64,000 bases of DNA, from assembly GCF_030866825.1 (NCBI RefSeq), contig NZ_CP133020.1, positions 3,782,001-3,846,000 on the forward strand, given 5' to 3'. A program made the position numbers and the translations under genes. The notes beneath the pieces were generated by a model. The model made no database searches. It was not told the DNA's origin and worked only from the letters and a program-made list of their open reading frames with translations. Each line of letters opens with the position of its first letter. Positions within the stretch are counted from its first letter, which is position 1. Below are positions 61,601 through 64,000 of this stretch, piece after piece. Origin of the DNA: Rathayibacter sp. SW19. GTDB taxonomy: Bacteria; Actinomycetota; Actinomycetes; Actinomycetales; Microbacteriaceae.

Positions 61601-64000
61601 CGAGATCGCTGCCCCGCCAGCAGAGAACACCGAACCGTCGCCGACGCTGCTCGACACGACAGCAGTATTGGTGATCTCGGCGTCGCCGTGCGCTCCTGTG
61701 CCGCCCAGGATTCCCACTGATCCGGCCACCGCCGACACGTTCGCCGTGTTCGTGCCCTTGGCGGTCATCGTGAAGCCGGTCCCGCCCGTGACCGAGCCCG
61801 TGTAGCCCGCCGTCGTCGGCGCAGAGACCTTTGCCGTCGGGATGCTGACCGCGATTCCCAGCCCGATGGCGCCACTGCCGACCTTCGAGGTGGACTCGGC
61901 GTCGTTGTCACCGGTGGCCTTGATGGTCGTGGAACCGGCGGAGGTGATCGCCGCACCGGTGCTGGTGGCCAGCACGCCGGCATCCGAGCCGATCTCGGCG
62001 TCACTGCCGGAGCCTGCCAAGGCGACACCACCGGCGACGGAGACAGCCAGCGTGTTCGCGGTGGCGTCGCTGGTGCCGTCGGCCATGATCGACACACTGC
62101 CGGAGCCGGTGATCGCTCCGTCGAGGTGCGCGCCGACCGATCCGTCGATGGTCGACGTCGAGATGAACACCGTCAGGGCGCCGAGGATTCCGCCGCTTCC
62201 ACCTTCGGCGATCGCGCACGTGGTATTCGTCGCACCGCCGGTGAGGCCGCAGTCGGTGACGCTCGCGGCGAAGGCGTCTCCGTTGGTGTCCGTCGCGGGG
62301 GCGCCAGCCGTCAGGCTGACGGCGCCCGTCGCGTGGATGCTCGCGTCGTCTGCTCCGCAGGCGCCGCTGGCGAATGCCCCGACGCACGCGGTGATGTCGG
62401 CGGAGGCCGCGATGGCCGCCTCCGCATATGCCCCGGACGCCCCGGCATCGAGACCGACGCCGGCGACGATCGCGTGCGCGGATGCCAGGTTCTCACCATT
62501 CGCCGCAACGCTCACCGACCCGGCCGTGACGGTGCCGTCGAGCTGCGCACGGGTGTCGCCTGTGACGGTTGCGACGGGGAACATGAGCGCTGCGGAGAGG
62601 CCTGCGCTCACGGCGAATCCGGGCGTTGAGGCGGATGCCTCGTTCCATGCCGTCGCCGCGACCCGGGCTGCACCGGTGGTGTCGAGGTCGCTGGTGGAGG
62701 TCAGCGACGCCTCGGTGTTGCGGGCGTCGGTGGCGATCGCAACCGTCATGCCGATCGCCGCACCGGCAGACAGCGACACGTTGACGGTGCTCGCATCGAT
62801 GCCGGTGTGATGGCCGGTCGCCACAACCGTCACCCCCCCTGGGCCGATGACGACGGTCCCGTGCGCACCCGACGACGCCGACGTCGTTCCGGAGTACCCG
62901 ATCACGTCCACGGCTCCGGACAGCGCGTCGCCGACCCCGCCGTTCACCGCGATGACCAGCGCGGTCGGGGTGAAGGTGTCTGTCGCCTCGACGTCGATGC
63001 CGGCGATCGGGTCCGGCCCGATCGCGACATCGCCGATCGTGGCGCCGGTGTCGCCGCCGACCTCGACGACGGCGACCGTCACACCCACGGCGACGCCGGC
63101 CGCGGAGACCCCGACGGCGTATGCCGAAACCGTGCGATCCGCGGTGGCGGTCACGTCGACCCCGTTCGCGGCCTCGCCGATGGCGGCGCCGTCGTCGACG
63201 TGCGCCAGCTGGCTCGAGGTGTCGGTGACCACCAGCACCTGGCCGGCGATCGCGAATCCGCCGAGCGCCCCGGACGCCACAACGCCGAGCACGTTCTCCT
63301 CGAGGGTCGCGGCGACGCCGACGGTTCCGCCGGAACTCACCGATGCACCGTCGTAGATGCCGGCATTCGTCGCCAGTCCGAGCGACAGCACGCTCACCCC
63401 GGCACCGGCGGCGCCGAGCCCAACCGCGGCGACACCGGCCACGGTGGTGACATCCAGGCCGTCGTCGGCCTTCACGCTCACGTCGCCGCCGGCGTGCACG
63501 GAGCCGTAGATCCCTGCCGACGTCCCAGACGGCGGCGGGGTCTGGCTGAACGGCGCCGACGCCACCGTGGTGCCGGGCTCGTGGCTCGTCACGCTGCCGC
63601 CGCCCGTCGTGGATGCCACGTTCTGGTACCGAGCCTGCGACTGCACATCCTGCCAGTCGGCCGGGTCGGTGGACGGGTCTCCGGCCGAGCCTGCGACCGT
63701 GTCGAGTGCCTGGTAGTGGTCGCCGTTGGCGTCGAGCACGACCTGTCCTGCGTCGTACGTCTTGGTCGGGTCGAAGGTCGGGCTGTCTGCTCCGGAGAGG
63801 ATCGAGCCCCACCCGGCCGCGCTTCCGCTGCTCTTGCCGCTCGCCACGGTGTCGCCGACGCCCTGGGCGCTGCCGCCCGATCCCCCTGTCGGGGTCTGGT
63901 CGGACAGGTTCCAGGCGCCACCGGTGTGGCTCGACGAGTACTGGTCGGCGGCGGGTGTCACGGTGTCGTTGGTGAGGTTCTTGCGCGCCGCGTAGGTGTG
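40526..64000 (-). CDS. Giant multidomain surface protein with metzincin signature and C-terminal anchor (5' end outside the window)
   Basis: One uninterrupted frame of about 7,824 codons enters from the window edge, so the true N-terminus is not seen. Order from N to C: Ala/Gly/Ser/Thr-rich beta-strand repeats (about 64.0-58.6 kb) with interspersed GDQVLFNP.../DGNTVRLGT-type modules; a beta-rich region with internal GDNxF motifs (58-53.5 kb); Calx-beta-like segments (53.6-51.6 kb); two short repeated module families (52.9-47.2 kb); Gly/Asp hemolysin-type repeats (49.0-45.4 kb); eight DUF11/DUF7507-like domains (45.0-41.7 kb); a GYWKNH domain (about 41.7 kb); a metalloprotease-like domain with HEIGHRLGLSHG and a following DVMLPTL Met-turn (41.0-40.9 kb); and a C-terminal helix LALLVIGLALLGLGV with an Arg-rich tail. 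No LPXTG motif is visible. It is probably an exported, calcium-binding adhesin or matrix protein with protease potential. Function is inferred. Confidence 0.88.
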   Translation of the reverse strand, partial: HTYAARKNLTNDTVTPAADQYSSSHTGGAWNLSDQTPTGGSGGSAQGVGDTVASGKSSGSAAGWGSILSGADSPTFDPTKTYDAGQVVLDANGDHYQALDTVAGSAGDPSTDPADWQDVQSQARYQNVASTTGGGSVTSHEPGTTVASAPFSQTPPPSGTSAGIYGSVHAGGDVSVKADDGLDVTTVAGVAAVGLGAAGAGVSVLSLGLATNAGIYDGASVSSGGTVGVAATLEENVLGVVASGALGGFAIAGQVLVVTDTSSQLAHVDDGAAIGEAANGVDVTATADRTVSAYAVGVSAAGVAVGVTVAVVEVGGDTGATIGDVAIGPDPIAGIDVEATDTFTPTALVIAVNGGVGDALSGAVDVIGYSGTTSASSGAHGTVVIGPGGVTVVATGHHTGIDASTVNVSLSAGAAIGMTVAIATDARNTEASLTSTSDLDTTGAARVAATAWNEASASTPGFAVSAGLSAALMFPVATVTGDTRAQLDGTVTAGSVSVAANGENLASAHAIVAGVGLDAGASGAYAEAAIAASADITACVGAFASGACGADDASIHATGAVSLTAGAPATDTNGDAFAASVTDCGLTGGATNTTCAIAEGGSGGILGALTVFISTSTIDGSVGAHLDGAITGSGSVSIMADGTSDATANTLAVSVAGGVALAGSGSDAEIGSDAGVLATSTGAAITSAGSTTIKATGDNDAESTSKVGSGAIGLGIAVSIPTAKVSAPTTAGYTGSVTGGTGFTMTAKGTNTANVSAVAGSVGILGGTGAHGDAEITNTAVVSSSVGDGSVFSAGGAAISVSATGTNTATADVPGGSGGGVAVAILDAESHVDGSVSATFDGTMPTAAASLTVAAYGQNISDAHVKVVAVTVIGGGAASQTTSDIGSDATITAGVGQDASVATTGLVKVFAGAPAGLSGTVTGCGLAAGTDTACARAEGGSGSVVVSVASLTVDTTDLGSVHASFDGTLTSASQLTVTAQSSHAAAATVFVVSVAIGGGGDSAHAYATVGDDQHTVGLDTASLGANTDITAAGTAISVSVTRGANVTATGSGGAGGLIGAAILNTDANLYGGAQAYVGGGAVVGTTTSAPAGLSVTATDTSTTSSSALTGFGGLGAGGGSYAKSTTEPLVEAYVGPGTHIVLGTAGTDELKVSADSKDAEADATGKAYGGGGVAVGVPQATATSKPTVHAYLGSGTTVVAGGSVTVSGVSDSAPAGAPLTDDLTGMTPDSGGANPASDNSLTFQEHGLSTGDQVLFNPTCTPSGFSGPACNTVYSVIVVDGNTVRLGTTFDGTSVDADTPGTFSGVDVNRAMVHFAVQDGLQTGQTVIYRAASSISTAFTDGDVLYVRVIDPYTVELYTTYAAATSTAFQFDPSAVVGGNQLTTGQFAAGDRVTYESAPPLSFDNRGVNVDVNSSSGAFTQYESGANTIYLGSVSTPGNPPTVNGDGLSEGEAVYYQPGSITLANGTVVTASIVGLSTGTKYYVDAPTLWTIRLGATYCDAVGYANDHSCTDGTDSNGNPIHHAQKFITLTLPDACYEVDNKTALSPLPASCSIAEYIRPAPLGGLTDGYTYQVDDKGNGNIGLETVGGSTDLSLDPTHIFGSQQLFLAGAPLQASSTGQQVYLKLTGSLTSGSVGLMAPDGSSLRALSPPSGDGVTSSSAQGGNGGVASVSFPTATTTIDPTVIVYDDASSITAGWDGTELTSAGDVAVTSAVTTHASASTQNGSGGFIAIPSVNSNISGSIVDEAVIGDASAYPTISGDDTSGPQIDATGVNITAGGNVAVTSHTEQQTAISADTTSGGLGDFGGSDSETTLTDDTASVVGSNATISGSTVAVDAVGGATATGSANATAYAFIGYASATDNYTLTSHLTALLDGDSTTSSSITGTHGVDVRAYHDAGTYDIHRHAAFYGIGPSIPLGRTSVTLDDIASGHQGVVVYVGPRIIEGVNTNDPALASPLFSATTDPALTLFVQADEQTCSKTVTSDCIDTHDTTQNQAVHWNSDVVVSSGPAPDLVIGTDGTVTTAVNITVNGKHNPAPGDLGGTGPIEVDDLINVNSGDILMQAHSGTIDGGSCVGGSGNPPCGGTLQGRTTACNITTTGQPCIGPHYWGTFTWRDNWDSVTIINHSPRELVIDNIDVINTKGNPTVTLNAGTNGVSLTFKINEVVSPSLVTITNDNSTGPVLLINGTITNPIGETDITNVYGPIFSSGDRGVDSSYDAGITACGTVPANAPNTFNACPHHDLIQTNILVLLAGTDIGTTGDYLNTDLVSWLGHPETITATAGGSLFLDLLNRLRDSSVTDAPTVPYLFKIGALVAGDNIVLRLQTSMYETGSGTGVGVDVYPTNGPRSPPAYLVFYQPDGTNPIGLEEGAFAGNPQYIASTYDFSLLDAGGTTPTGSITVDAADATHTQDTAGTGLTDAQTAYAANERINVQGITDVEQTGNLNTHTNGFVTWTESAQTFTGTTANPGDPNPGDLRAGEIKSFYDTVTLTAPHSIVDATVPAPTGGTAIPPFPGHDQTTPTPEVIGVNVTLTAQTGTIGADDNFVEILSSYYNPADAGSTTAGTVTTPNEPQPFGVLNAFAPGVIRITQTAGDLHVGAVTTCYAASAATCADITLATDAGSITDGQSVAYQTVAATAVASVAGSTVTATGASGFSTGQQVVYSTTGSAIGGLVAGGVYYVIATGTDTFELSSSLAGTGSAGFWCNDTSCSTDPNPIALTSSGSGTQTFSPAADVIGNTIDLVALGGSIGAADGSNDLKINSANGSACVSTYTLAYQGANYQNASDADRAVTANCDMAAQADGSIFITETQGPLDVLLAHAGEHPGTVMGSHDVRLTTLEASTDGVTGSDANDILLLHAGSTIPAENTEQQVPQGLIQADGGNVTLRSADDIVTDPSSEILAYTEANDPGTGATDPSLPTATTGNIDIYGDCTGATSGICSIPGFPIPNDGTVIVLRSGQPATGDLPGAIGAANGEGGLTRVFGNVNSDLIVFDRTILGTQTRAYGSSQPTTAGQFAPVGDGTGAACTTGCDDTFVVNRLQSMVPLGSDVALADTLTLDGQSGANTYDVFTSGSQFTANNYEINVLGSHAPNDGTDTLNIYGYDTYTAGAPNSTGIDPTTSKDYATNDIFLLRGTPAGIPGETASRPSLYQGTGANPTGSGAPYSAGSGFVALLHSDLAGTQASLGGTMTTDACQGTTAVVGTNCVFGAERINYDSAINGGLHVYSLGGNDYFAVDDNAAATYLDGGSGDNQFQIGQLYGERRTASAVPSGTATQPAYGASGNLAAENVFDVATVATTRGWLSRGTSSPLVAQGGTGNNTFIVYSNQAVVHLEGDGGNNLFIVRGFALAKTDASGNIILPGGCTTIEAPNCLPIPITTNGYSTAADTQVVTGAGNNQVEYNMDAPLSVDGGTGFNKLVILGTEFADHIVVTDQGVFGAGMSVSYRNIQVIEIDALEGDDTIDVLSTPVGVAVRVIGGLGSNQINVAGDVVGDVFSQDINGTSAVINHATLTQDELYKDLVIPGVSLSVAQASQGAVLITEHAGGTVVRETGDNTTSPPSGTIDSYSVRLARAPTSTVYITVTAEPDILSNRTGNPYGDSVLLATTGLGGIPNVGTTTANSDFYRHILIDGQWVDVPVRSVVLVFTPTNWQVPQLVWAGAINDTLADGTRVYELSHSVLSADPFYANAVVRNVEVTKIDPGTPGIAVTNLGNDNTPGIYHDGATSGTTITSAAATFVQGDVGQQIVEIDGLGYLPAGTTIVAVSANGSSATLSTPLSTTVGTGTGIVFSLPSRVTPPSSFSDGTGTGSATFTSSSAHFTLSDLGQQVVEIDGGTAIPANTVILQIINPTTVLLSAAVANASGIGFALPGRLVSFAVYTDGHSTGTTTFTSATAAFNSSDVGRPIMEADGGVFIQPGTVILAVVDSTTVTVSRPVAASSGPIAFVLPARNASNTILGGSGNALTAIDGYYGVALNSAPAATVTVTITPSDPRVVLSSSDSRFAVVSNPDGIHAGSYTITFDAANWNVPVVVQASAATWFALSDPHNTYLTMVASSNDPNYDGVSTSNDQTDILVLNDSTPGAVVQTPTGMVVVKCGDAACDTPGPGSGYTVRLTTAPTQPVAVALIGDGQTVIPAGGRISIVSIGAPTTKALFTGNVTVTSTSIAESAGSELGSFITDGFAAGQRITLSGGSYATATTCTIQSLTATNLIIANCGSAPTTGTFTGVTISRIVNTGMFTGSVSYNACAEVVSGNCIGTLTRADGSSWLDDGFLAGQLFQIDGTGPLFKILSLSGTTSGRVDVLTVSAGVFDPVTGAESVGALPFSGTGTASMSLIEWAPEVTFTSTNWYVPVAVPVLADPYFTVADTHLLEFPKRPHLLSNIRGPLAVEGGPTDTSYAALQLPVMLPGESNAAPFGIGTQPPESQQVNVLNVFDDGSLQDNLAGGSCTGANPGDCLSSTALTGFGMGPGVDFSGHKGYVPGDPTHPTFGEPSVFPSGISFGSITVDAHGNVQTNAGLSTVQVFNFMMGQGNDHLTITSSLVPGPYTNEDGTPGTMFVQGGLTQVQGGGASYLQVTGSFAITSNTITRSDGQNWSDYEFAVGQQLLWNGMPFGLVTDLNGATLTFAGLTGVAGAPAVGSAVTGTVAIFDPATTSHGGFTFTDHTITRSDLRSWRELGFAVGQHVTVDGVSVGVITAIGGPTDDVLTVTGVPSPVACSSVPGTCVATVSVYSAAGANPVQLGGNDITITGGGGPGPEDVSRTATGTFTATVNTITRNDGGSWLTGGFYPTMKLSIDGVPNWIVESVTASTLTLGGPALTPGTLVGATIVGFGPPEAYGTFTESTTSAPTATAPAVSTLTRNDGGSWLAAGFVFGMALQLNGTAGWTVTAVTASTLTLSGPALTAVGATATVTGVTAVGYAQSPLVVYGSTSQDGTWYSGDPSVPSARVFGTKPFPNQPGNGTPVFIFPVADAFAHTGNNVIDASADFAAVPGGQLPSIGVVIYAGPGDNTVYGSQASDIIAGGSGNNTIYGERGDNLLLGTDGINVDVITRTLSFPTANTSVYPNADPLLPCSLSAAVATGCTPAGNDTIYGDAPGAGETTTDRYGDYNNVIFGAMGVVTQDTTTATVGALGQARSVTGALNGQATLTCSTACFLPSDVGLAVTDAAGYLSDGTVIVAVSADGTVATLSRNPIGLMPGQSVTDAVTVGPAYGYCRPTGAVSNSEYCTPSGTTAFGDSRIETLQTAGDILSLASTAPQNHGDATLYGSGGDNVLIGGDGENNLQGGPGQNLIIGGSARLSRATNTVTGAFTSSANTITRTDGGSFIADGFHVGMTLEIGMTSEMGGTPSWTITGVTASTLTVSGASIPAAITSSGSTSLLGVSFDFTNPRFQTLTGSQLYSTSMPNIGASDNDGTQRLDPTGMAWWGVFLSAAGGPDGITLSAPLGSPVPSDLQDSAYKGADYIAGGPGNAWIFGESNDNIIQAHGSIDITDPGGLNPANGSPSVGSVFGGAATCAFRGFYVGDRVGACRDSGNALLINPSLDDVPALDYSFTGTLSFGAHTITLPDGQYWADLGFALGQTVTVDGFPAGVVTAIDGDTVTVTGDPAQCAGLVSGDTGTVAAYGESYVEGGRGDNTIFANQGQNDIIGGNSDLFSLSLPSERASGSNLIFGESGNHAGREDCGDGILYANNQCMTNPNGHAHDSNVIVANNGDVIRLVGTSGTVGQAPSGGVMSPIGYLTFNYDLYGYPTATERIIPRAVTLLDFTPGGPDLAGQVGPLVTGSAASNGVGDIGGTPLACTETLAQQLLQPCQQQGSEIHAESGDAFIYGGPANDVIYGDGQNDTIILGYGDSWVSGGRGDTCIIGGGGRCLASRNSSSYGEPLYGIAPVPASELSQTISTPGNAQQAEINVAGALRWTAVLVPYNWDPAANGSPSFAAGCAPNDKTCPYYQPRYGHNIIYGGWGDGVIHGGPGQSALSGAEAPEVGYADNFDMNGNAVNTAPIETDWYHPFNPGNAMGWVPITTTAPGNAGRAEQIGKASYFNVNDPRRQIWLNADVVNPNPGVYNPLDCEWAAGSTPQQAGCLPFFLTFDPTDAGMPLDTTWYPGTGDPQMPTTGDKAIFGDLGNDWIVAGMGRVRVYAGTGNDVVDLRASTFEDGGLNDGPVPNLVDNGNGTFSLPTGNDVYGTPAWEALAYGGAGQDIFFAGTGGDRLIDWVGNHNSYYVPFSPFGMPTISRTLQPALPVFLYALSASDGADQTLQLRYAAYDTTYSGIASRNGEPYGELGLTLQHDAGWHQQAGPPFNPMPENLGGVGIDVHKTANIRPFASPNTPGPVMNTPCPCMPTDRIAVGKAIDAANPSNPTVAEEARVAPGETLAVGHPLVFTYLVTDPGNNPLHIISIVDDNGGGAPFTPVYVSGDTNGNGLLDPGETWLYTSAGALGAPAAALLGTHENTITVVGYDATNHLTVTASSQSFYTGIVPDLQLVKAIDALDPQHPTAAEDANTAPGPTVLVGATITFSYLLTDIGSQSLTVVNIVDDAGIPGNTHGPSLAGGQLTPDLVSCNGGSYNVGDTNCNGVLDPGEGWVYLWTTTAQLGQHLNTAVATVTAGVRTITATDIAVYTGVGPSIGLHTAVNAVVPTAPTPYEDANTPPGAYVTVGNAVVYTYLVTNTGPVALTNVVVTDTTHGFHPVCAVTGGCTGILQPGATWLYTSAGVLTITAIAGLHPDQSTVTAQTVPTPTQSVTASDPTYYTGAVTGGVAISKAVNGTLGTSSGSPLYVVAGSTVVFTYQVTRPTGLTIPGSALTITDDNGNPSNPAGFFHPVYSSGDSNGNGILDKKEVWAYTSAASTAAQGLNCNTVLLVATVGGTTYTSTGTACYFGTAPSIQVQKFTDGVHDTASTPLYLPVGSPVTWTYQVTTSGNVPVKVTGVRDDNGGGTSFTPAPVLVTFNGASYNAGDVNHNGLLDPGEIWQYTSAGVVTAPARAGSYANTVTVTATEPHVGTALTATDSSYYYGSTSSLTITKAVNAADPLHPTRFETAGSAPGPILLAASTVTWSYLVTNTGTTSLDVVGLMDDGGGCPGCGFGVAPVMDPGGFISGDTNDNGMLDPGETWLFEATGTVPLGQYTNTATVLANVPSEPNLSSTCADTSVQLCATTSANLFGTAPGITVTKELGGQVERNPNAPLIVAAGGTDTFTYLVSVTTGSPLQNITIVDDNGGSASPLHPVPVLGSDGIHNIGDTNDNGQLDPGEVWQYTASRVAPVGFYSNVILVSGTTLGATPTTVWANDLNYSFGYQPVVTIDKAVDALDPWHPTTIEDANTQPAKELLVGQNAVWTYLVTNTGNCPVSITSLIDNNGGGSATPFSPQPVLVTYNGVQYNVGDTNHNGLLDIGETWLFQATTTVLPGAYKNTATVLVTQPTTAQTATASDVAGYYGEAAGEGFTLGYWKNHVGSWPVNADGSFVFAPTLLVTAVFGPLPSAYSGMTLLQGLNVGGGGINALLRQAIAALLNTTSQFIDYPYTATQLIAAVDAALAGGNATAIDNLQTQLNSWNNAEAGLVPPTLGTTLLAAASPQIATSTQPLTASELAPVVAEAEADWAAHGADLATLNATRFVITTLPGGEYGDTIGTTVYLDADAAGFGWYTDTTNAAFAADGGDLIAQAGGAAFGRVDLLSVLLHEIGHRLGLSHGVSAAYGDVMLPTLTAGLRRLLPQQAGSVSAVSTVGSTGGSAEEPSADISAAVSLRATGAHGRAITNPAASGVEDGSLGSTPAREAGPAAASPALPAPTRTTSGVTEESPSFPTPLALLVIGLALLGLGVRRARPRRRRETGRSR
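40931..40996 (-). other. Metzincin-type zinc site in the giant protein
   Basis: HEIGHRLGLSHG gives the three zinc histidines and catalytic glutamate (HExxHxxGxxH), followed 6-7 residues later by DVMLPTL, whose Met could be the Met-turn. Upstream LATLNATRFVITTLPGGEYG and FGRVDLLSVLL fit a matrixin-like fold. Confidence 0.8.
41730..44990 (-). repeat. Eight tandem DUF11/DUF7507-like domains in the giant protein
   Basis: Each unit is about 110-150 residues. It opens with a KAVDAxDPxxPTxxEDANT-type segment, then VGxxVxFTYLVTNTG, IVDDNGG, a loop SGDTNGNGLLDPGETWLY and YxNTATVxA. The loop DxNxNGxLDxGE resembles a calcium-binding EF/dockerin loop. Units start near IAVGKAIDA, LQLVKAIDA, IGLHTAVNA, VAISKAVNG, IQVQKFTDG, LTITKAVNA, ITVTKELGG and VTIDKAVDA. 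Confidence 0.85.
45370..49020 (-). repeat. Hemolysin-type Gly/Asp repeats in the giant protein
   Basis: Short runs such as YAGPGDNTVYGSQASDIIAG, GSGGDNVLIGGDGENNLQGG, YGGPANDVIYGDGQNDTIIL and YAGTGNDVVDLRAS follow the GGxGxDxuxx pattern of calcium-binding beta-roll repeats. They are scattered in clusters of two to five rather than one long array, with other sequence in between. Confidence 0.75.
47180..51560 (-). repeat. Internal TITRxDGGSW module, about eight copies
   Basis: A 50-60 residue module recurs in the giant protein: TITRNDGGSW, then GFxxGMxLxIDG, a short strand (W-x-V/I), and VTASTLTLSGPAL. Copies lie near 47.3, 48.0, 49.4, 49.6, 50.0, 50.2, 51.2 and 51.5 kb, with the middle ones most alike. 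I do not recognise a named family. Confidence 0.7.
52290..52860 (-). repeat. Internal SSDVGQQVVEIDG module, three tandem copies
   Basis: Three adjacent units of about 70 residues: YTDGHSTGTTTFTSATAAF, SSDVGRP or SDLGQQ, VVEIDGG, IPANTVILQI and LSAAVANAS...FALPGR. A fourth, more distant copy lies near 48.5 kb (FLPSDVGLAVTDAAGYLSDG). The pattern resembles the SxxFTxxDVGKxV motif of phage-type beta-helix proteins. Confidence 0.7.

Overview
The window is high-GC DNA from an actinobacterium, most likely a Microbacteriaceae member (Leifsonia-like). This rests on the G+C content, frequent GTG starts with strong AAGGAG ribosome sites, many LacI-controlled sugar operons, and a dispersed intergenic repeat built on GGTCGAGTAGCGAG...TATCGAGACC. 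That repeat is, from memory, common in this family. No mobile element, CRISPR array, rRNA or tRNA gene was recognised.

About 38 kb on the left is a pentose and plant-polysaccharide catabolic region. At 1-11.4 kb a leftward operon encodes a CUT1 sugar ABC transporter (binding lipoprotein, two permeases), a ThuA-like protein, a Gfo/Idh/MocA oxidoreductase, a GH31 alpha-xylosidase and a GH127 beta-L-arabinofuranosidase, with a partial sulfatase at the edge. A divergent LacI regulator flanked by two near-identical palindromes probably controls it. A small toxin-antitoxin-like pair (11.5-12.0 kb) precedes xylA and xylB (12.3-15.1 kb). At 15.3-19.7 kb lies a three-gene TIM-barrel isomerase / DUF993 / oxidoreductase operon, divergent from a second ThuA-like gene. 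The stretch 20.3-24.2 kb is decaying: an aldo-keto reductase with a premature stop, an aldehyde dehydrogenase relic and an internally deleted LacI gene sit among intact genes. The araBDA operon (24.9-29.1 kb) is preceded by a CUT2 ABC transporter and a LacI regulator (29.2-33.6 kb). A shared operator-like sequence upstream of both units suggests one arabinose regulon.

At 33.9-40.4 kb are an MFS transporter, the transsulfuration pair cystathionine gamma-synthase and cystathionine beta-synthase, and an FUSC-family membrane protein.

The last 23.5 kb (40,526 to the window edge) is a single leftward reading frame of more than 7,800 codons whose start lies beyond the window. It encodes a giant secreted or surface protein: beta-strand-repeat N-terminal part, Calx-beta-like segments, two internal short module families, hemolysin-type Gly/Asp repeats, eight tandem DUF11/DUF7507-like domains with calcium-loop motifs, a GYWKNH domain, a metzincin-type zinc protease signature (HEIGHRLGLSHG) and a C-terminal membrane anchor. 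It is the most unusual object here.

A second theme is repeat-driven change in genes. The dispersed repeat has entered the DUF993 gene in frame and amplified as 30-bp units, it supplies the araD stop codon, and several genes or gene borders carry 12- or 15-bp tandem repeats.
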